Assembly (NCBI RefSeq): GCF_030272615.1
Contig: NC_081412.1
Span: forward strand, 474,036,157-474,100,156
Source of the DNA: Cryptomeria japonica
Lineage: Eukaryota > Streptophyta > Pinopsida > Cupressales > Cupressaceae
Length of the DNA: 64,000 nucleotides
Direction of reading: 5' to 3'
The number at the start of each line of letters is the position of its first letter. The first letter of the stretch is position 1. The translations under genes and the position numbers were made by a program. The notes under the pieces are model-generated. The model was not told the DNA's origin, did not search any database, and was given only the letters and a program-made list of their open reading frames with translations. Shown piece after piece: positions 57,972 to 64,000 of this stretch.

Positions 57972-60858
57972 AATATATAAGCTTCTCATTTCTACTAGTA
58001 TGTAGAACCCTAACCCTAGGAATGACAAATTCGTATAATTTAGGGAAGAGAAAGTTCTTTGAAGAAATAATTGCACAGCTCCTTGGATCATCAAAAACAC
58101 AAAAGAGATCCAAGCCTTGGTCTCGACCATATGAATTCATCATTGATCACTCTGCTGGAATTAGGGATGCATTGATTCAACCATTAGGTTTTAGTCTCTG
58201 GAGGAGAGGCTACAAAAATAAGGAGAGAGTTCTAGTGTCCAACATATGGAATTGTAATTTGGAAAAACTTGTGGTGCCAAATGTCTATGTGAATATTGAA
58301 TTGATTGCTATAATTTTTGCAAATTATAAGCCTAATACTAGAGAGATTGTGTCCAGTAAAGGTGGCAGGGTAATAAAGATCACCAGAGATGTTACCAATG
58401 AAGTGTTCATGCTCAACCCTAACACAGATTGGGTTATTGATCCATAAGAGCTAGATATGGAGTATAAGAAAAGTGATCTATTATAGAAAAATATTTGCAT
58501 TATTCAAGCCTCCACACATAAAGGGAGATGATAGAAAGTTGACATCAAATAAAATTGCCCCTTTCAACACAAATCAATCTATCAATTACTTTTTGGATGT
58601 ACATACTATGATTTATGTCAAGTCTATGTTGTAGATGCAAGGGACCTGATTCCAAACTGGATGTTGATTCTTTGTATGGATATCCAAAGTAGGGCTATCA
58701 ATAGACCTTTCAACTATGCTTTTGTGGTAGCTCAGGGTTTGCATAATGCCTTGTGTGATTTCAAAATGGGCAAATAATTTTTTTTCATTTATTAATCTCT
58801 CCTGATGCATATAATTTTTTGCAAAGCTATTAAGGTATGGCATCCTAATTTGGATATTGTAACCATGGTTAAAGGAGAGAAGCTTCCGATTTAGGAATGT
58901 ACCTATATCTCGGACTCAAATATGAATGAGTCAAACTATTTGGTTTTTAAAAATTTATTTATGAAAAAGCTTTTGAGTATTTTGTAGAAGGAAGTTAGGT
59001 GGGGTCTAAGCCCAATGGCTAAGGAATTTATCAGACCCAAAGCCCTTAATCCTATTACTCCTAGGGTTTTTGGTAGTCCTATTACTCCTACGATTTTTCC
59101 TATTACTATTAAGGATAGGGTGGCCTTTTTAGAAATCATGCATCAATTAAATGAGGCAGATATGTCTTTGATGGGAGTGTCACACAAGAAAGGATCGATG
59201 ATCCCATCACAAGTTGTGATTGGGATGTATCACTTTTTAAATAGGAAAGCATATGATATCTTGGATTTTATGTTGAACAAGTATATACTTTGTTGAGCTA
59301 GATATAGGTTTTATGACTCTAAATGGTTTTTGAAAAAAGCCTGGGAAGGCTAAAACACCAGAGCATCAATAGAATGAGGAAGATGTTGAGACCTCATAAG
59401 AAATGCAGAAAAATATGAGGAATTATTGACAAGAAAGGCAAGGTGTTTTGACATGCAATATGAGGAAAATAGAAGAAAGAAGGAGGACAATTCTTACTCC
59501 CTAGCATGGGAGATGCAAATAATCCCAAAAGCAAGGATGAGAGAAATTTTTTCTACTTATATAGATGTTGATAGAATGCCCCTGCCTCATGAGAGACCCA
59601 CTTGGATGTTATACCCCCAGTGTAGGTAGTAGAGGAGGAAAGCCCAAAATATCCTTAGTCAATTAGCTGTCCCATTTGCCCTTCTTCCCCTCCCTTGAGC
59701 CCTCAAGAACTGCCATCCACATCTTCTCTTGATCTAGAATCATCACACCCTTCCCCCTCAGAAAGACTGCTTGCAGAGGTTGCCATGAAGAGGACCATGA
59801 GTGCACCATATTTGAGTGGTTGTGTTCTTCAATTCCTAGAGAGCCCTAGAGTTGTCACTCCCTTGTATATATTGTCTCTAGGAAGATAAATCCCTTTCTA
59901 GTCATATGAAGGATTTGAATTCCAAGGGGATGATCCCTTACCTCCTCATAGTTTTGATACAAGGACAAGGGTTACCATTCAAAATCCTCCTAAGGAGTGG
60001 GCCCTTGGTTCTTTTGAACTTGGGGGAGATCTCAGTGAAGATGTGAGATTGAATGTTTCTAAATAATTCATGAGTGATGATGATTTCATAAATACCATGG
60101 AATTCAAGAATTTTGTTATAAGAAATTTGACACATGAAATAGAAAAGAGTAGAGGTATTAAAAATTTTATAATATGGGGAATAAGAAATATTAAGAATGA
60201 AAGATGAGGTCCTAAGAGTGGCAAAGGAATAATTTATTGCTATGACTACAAAGATAGGAAGGCAAATTGTAAAGAGTAGCAGGGTATTCCTTTTGGAAGG
60301 ATGGGATATCTCTTCTGCTATTTTTTTTCATGAATTGAGGACATATGACATATATCTAGACTCAATGGATCTAGTGCAAAGAGAGGAAGTAGTATCAAGA
60401 GCACTATTTGATGATCATCTTGATCCACTAGTTATTTGGTTTCTTCATAGAGTCACAAAAAGGCCTAGTATGAGCTATGAAGTTGATCAATTATTTGAGG
60501 GGATGTTAGTCAAAAGAGTGGTTAACATTTACATTACAGAAGCAACATGCCTCAATATAAATGTGGAAAAATATACTCATAAGGTGGCTTTGAAGACAAA
60601 TGAAGAGGTCACAATTTTGAGAGAGAAGGTAACTGCTTTGGAAGAACAGTTGAGAGAAGGACCAACATATACACCTCCGGGCATGATTGAGTATACATTT
60701 GATGAAGATATGAGATTAAGGAAGGATCTGGCTTAAGCTAGATTGGAGATAATCAACTTGAGTAATGAAAGAGATGTGCTAAAGATGGGCATTTTGCAAA
60801 TGGAGATAAGAATGGAATTTCGGACCATGTTGATACAACATGGGATGAGCACAAGAAT

Positions 60859-62857
60859 TTTTTGATTAAGCAAAAATAGTTTTTGAGGCAACCCGAAACC
60901 CCATACATAATTTCCAAAGATAGAACAAAAGAGTATCTAGACCAACATTAACAACAAAAACACAATAGCTAGAGAAAAAGACAATAAAAAACAAGTGAGG
61001 TGCTGGCAAAACACCAACAAAAACACAACCAACCAGCTACATGAAAATATTGAGACTATCAGTAGCCTCTTTCACCAGAATTAACATGGTCTTTGCAGCT
61101 TCCTTGAGGTCAAGAAGATCCTGAGGCATAGGAGCCTCCATAGTATTGGTGCTTTGTTTGGTCCTCCTCTACGTGGAGTGAGGGATATCCTTGGAGCTAG
61201 AGACCCTAGCATCCATCTTCAGATCCACAAAGTTCCTTTCATTGTGAATTTTCTCCAATCTAGCCACAATAACCGACATATTGGTAGCAGACACTCTCAG
61301 CATAGCAGCACTATTTTCCCTGATCTTTTTGAGGGCGGTCTCAATTTTCTACATCTTCAAGCTAATGTCCCCAAACCTTTCATCATATATGTACTTAAAA
61401 ATCTCTATAGCTTCACCATTTTTTTGAAGGCAATCCAACATCATTCTTTTTTCATCTTCTTTCCATAGGGCACACTCATTGCTTTCAGAAACACTCCCTT
61501 TCCCTTGTTCCTTAGTTCTTGCTTGGCCCTCTTTCTCCACGATACCTTTAATCCTTTCCAATTTAGATGAGGAAGTTCTTTTCTTAAGATGCAGGGTCTT
61601 AATTTTATGAAATACCCATCGTTTAAATTGGTACAGATCAACCGAGGCACTTCTAGCAGTTCTCAAGATATCGAACATGATTTTTGGTTTGTCTTGTAAG
61701 TCCTGGGAATCCAAGTCCATTGGTTCTTATTCCTGGTTTCATAAAATTTAGGATGTTGCTTATCCCCAGAATCAGAATTAGATAAAATAATCCTCTTACC
61801 CTTCCTCTTGGGCTTCAACTTGCTAGTATAGGTTTCCTCCTCCAAAGAAATATCATTGTTGATCTTGGGGATTCTAACCCTCTTCTTAGGGGGGTTAGAG
61901 GCGACAACCTTGTCATCAGATTGATAATCATGTAAACCGTCACTAGGGATATACTCCTCTTTTTCATCCAGACTAGCCTCAACCCTATTAACCCTAGCTT
62001 CCAAATGCTTATAAATTAGAAGGATTAATCCTTGATGAGCCAAAGGGCTCGACTTAGGGTTCTTAATATGGTCAGCTAGATAGTCATTAAGGGAACAAAC
62101 CAGATAAAAGGGAAAGGAAACCTTATTCCCATATCTAAAATGATTCAGTTTCATAGAATGGTAGCTATAAACTTTAGTAAATCTCCCATCAACCATAACA
62201 AATTCCATTATCACTTCTAACATTTTACGCCAAAAGCTTTTTACCTGGTTGTGAATGAAGTAAGTCCTATCATGCTTGACAAGCCTCTCCTTTTTTTCTT
62301 CATTCTTGGGAAATGTCTTCACCACATTGTCATATAATTTTATATCCCTGAAGAATTTGACCCCTTCCATCGACAGTGCTGTCACCTCTGCAATTGACTT
62401 CTCATCTAACTTCACAATCTGCCAAAACAGGGTGACTCTCTTCTTATTCCATCCCTTGACAAAGAGTTTGGAAACCTGGTCCTTTTTCCCATGAGGGTTC
62501 TCCATATAACTGGTTATCCTCGCCTTTTTGTAAGCTTCTCCAAACTTTCTATTCCTTCTTCCAACCTTAACAACAAGTCGGCTCATTCTTGTTAATATTG
62601 CCCCCCATTGTTTTAGCATTTCCAACCACACCTCCATCCCTAGATAAAACATTAACTCTGCAAAAACAACGGAGAATAGTAGAGCTGAGGTAGAGAAAGC
62701 ACTTAATCGCCCAAAAAGTATGCATGATAGTCCACATCATGCAATCTACAAACTTCCCGCCAGCTCGACCATCATTAATAATATAGCTCGATCTAAGGGA
62801 CATCATGAGATAACAAAGGAGCAACCTTACCATTTATACAAGTTACTAAGGTTTTCT
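60859..62857 (-). mobile_element. family-B retroposon, copy 2, with likely TSD CAAGAAT
   Basis: A 2.0-kb minus-strand unit ends in TTAATCAAAAAA, seen on the plus strand as ttttttgattaa from 60,859. CAAGAAT stands directly outside both ends (60,852-60,858 and 62,858-62,864). Removing the unit with one CAAGAAT rejoins the plus-strand family-A frame. An A-rich tail plus a short TSD is the hallmark of LINE-type retroposition, yet the unit carries no RT. Confidence 0.6.
61349..62833 (-). pseudogene. family-B protein, copy 2 (frameshifted)
   Basis: The N-terminal part from ATG at 62,833 (LRSSYIINDGRAGGKFVDCM) changes frame near 62,650. It continues in 62,652-61,663 with RITSYMENPHGKKDQ, KSIAEVTALSMEGVKFFRDI, KSFWRKMLEVIMEFVMVDGR, a YHSMKLNHFR motif, KVSFPFYLVCSLNDYLADH and LAHQGLILLIYKHLEARV, all alignable to copy 1. 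A basic, Ser-rich middle follows. A second shift near 61,730 leads to the C-terminal part (61,720-61,349; KRWVFHKIKTLHLKKR, a possible coiled coil). Function unknown. Confidence 0.6.
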
Positions 62858-63370
62858 CAAGAATATTTGAGATGGAAACGTTTTGTGGCCTGCTCATAAT
62901 CTCATATGAGCAATACAATTACACTGTTGGAGATTTCATTGATTATGCCTCTCCCTAATTTCTTACATGACATGATCGAAAGTTTTAAAACCAAGTTTGA
63001 GATGTTAAAGCAACTCTTTATTATTCATAGGATGTATACATAGAAAATTAGTAGTGAACCTAGAGTCTTTCAATGTTTAGTCACTAGCCACATGCCTACT
63101 TTGTTTGCTAGAGAAAGAATCAGAATAGAAAGTGAAAAGGTCTTGAGATCCAAAGCAAATTGGAAGGAAGATTAGATGTTTCCTGGTATAACTTCAAATG
63201 ATACATAGTTCATTAAGAAGTTAGAATCCTACATGGATGCACTCTCATGGTTCAACAATGGTATGACTAGAATGAAGTGATCAAGACAAAAATTGAAGAT
63301 GAAAACTATCAATAGCATCTCAAAGCTCTCCATGACCTCAAACAATATGGATTTGAAGAATTCTAATCCT

Positions 63371-64000
63371 TTTTCCTTGATTTTCTATGTTTCTTTTAGT
63401 TTTGAAATTTTTAATTTTCAAATGAAGAAAAGGAAGAACATGTCAAGAGGCTTCAGTAGTTCAAGCACCATGGATTTGATCACTTCTGATTCTTTTTCCT
63501 CTCTTTTCCTTAGTTTTCAAATTTTGATATTGTAAAAGGCCCAAAGCTTGTTTAATCCTCAATTTTCTATAAGAGTATAATCAAGGCCTTTTTTTTCCAT
63601 CTCCTTCTTTGACTTCTACATGTACTACAAAATTCCAATAGAAGTAGATATACTAATTCACCAAGGGTGAATAATATACAAAAGTCCACACTTATTATCA
63701 AGAATATTATATGAATCAATGAAATTAAAGATTTTTTGGTTGAGGTTTATATGTCTACATTGTGTTGTTGAGTTTGAATTTCTTTTAGCTTCTTCTAAAG
63801 TAGAATATTAAAATTGCTTACTCTATTCAAAGGGATTCTATCTAGAGAACAAGTAATAAGTTGCAATTGGGAAAATTCATCTCATGTTGTGATTGATATC
63901 AAATATTAATCATATCTTTTATACTAATGCAATTAATAGTCTCCATGATCCTGATGTAATTACTAGTGCAACACTACACTTTTATGATACTTGAATGTTG
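63371..64000. other. AT-rich DNA at the window end
   Basis: No gene or repeat was recognised. A partial duplicate of catggatttga/atatggatttga with ttctaatccttttt or ttctgattctttttcc occurs near 63,350-63,380 and 63,470-63,500. Confidence 0.4.

Larger units (their letters stand above)
57972..63370 (+). pseudogene. family-A coding unit, copy 2, interrupted by family-B copy 2
   Basis: The unrecognised protein is broken and in two parts: 57,972-60,858, then after the minus-strand insertion 62,858-63,370. The first open frame (to 58,447) has GSSKTQKRSKPWSRPYEFII, DALIQPLGFSLWRRGYKNKE and NLEKLVVPNVYVNIELIAII. It continues as FKPPHIKGDDRKLTSNKIAP, then RDLIPNWMLILCMDIQSRAI and NRPFNYAFVVAQGLHNAL (58,500-58,770), then 59,015-59,296, a Ser/Pro linker near 59,700, and 60,242-60,736 with a coiled-coil-like TILREKVTALEEQLRE. 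After 62,858 the frame resumes (RIFEMETFCGLLIISYEQ) and runs with shifts to about 63,370. Copy 1 shares NxPxxYxFV and the overall order. Confidence 0.5.

Noticed and set aside
1-64000. tRNA or rRNA genes
   Set aside because: I looked for cloverleaf-like A/B-box pairs and rRNA cores by eye and saw none; the only tRNA-related strings are retroelement primer-binding sites. A tRNAscan-type search would settle it.

Overview
The window is AT-rich nuclear DNA from a seed plant with a large, transposon-packed genome. A gymnosperm-like genome would fit, but nothing here proves the clade. The evidence is plant-type Ty1-copia and Ty3-gypsy remains, an L1-like LINE whose ORF2 carries an RNase H domain, retroelement primer-binding sites of the initiator-Met type (TGGTATCAGAGCC), and long A/T-rich stretches with microsatellites. 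I found no convincing intact host gene, tRNA, rRNA or CRISPR array. Nearly everything that can be read is a mobile element or the decayed coding remains of one.

Layout. 0-6 kb: small tandem duplications, a TRIM-like element (about 1995-3611) and a duplicated antisense LTR/PBS fragment. 6.1-8.6 kb (minus): eroded Ty3-gypsy gag, protease and a possible G-patch-like segment. 9-13.5 kb: LTR-like non-coding DNA with a GC-rich island and microsatellites. 13.5-14.1 kb (minus): an RNase H fossil. 14,757-20,596 (plus): a full-length but broken Ty1-copia element with TSD TGGAT. 20.6-24.3 kb: tandem arrays and an unassigned plus-strand coding fossil with a duplicated 3' end. 24.3-45.2 kb (minus): a LINE. 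A small ORF-bearing retroposon ('family B', copy 1) abuts the end of its ORF2. Its ORF1 is split by a 13.1-kb LARD-type element (31,530-44,651; two 4,678-bp LTRs; non-coding 3.8-kb interior; TSD CTTTA). 46.5-48.7 kb (minus): an unassigned coding fossil split by a probable solo LTR. 49,243-51,739: a 2.5-kb non-autonomous LTR element with TSD ATATT. 52.7-63.4 kb (plus): two diverged, broken copies of a large unrecognised coding unit ('family A'). The second is interrupted by a minus-strand copy 2 of family B (60,859-62,857).

How the parts relate. The window is a record of nested insertions. The LINE reading frame closes exactly when the LARD and one TSD copy are removed. The family-A frame resumes across family-B copy 2 when one CAAGAAT repeat is removed. 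Only the LINE and the copia element carry recognisable polymerase genes, and both are inactivated. The LARD and the two small LTR elements carry no reverse transcriptase and must have used enzymes supplied from elsewhere. The likeliest undescribed material is family B (a retroposon-like unit encoding a roughly 550-residue protein without RT) and family A (long coding units of unknown function).
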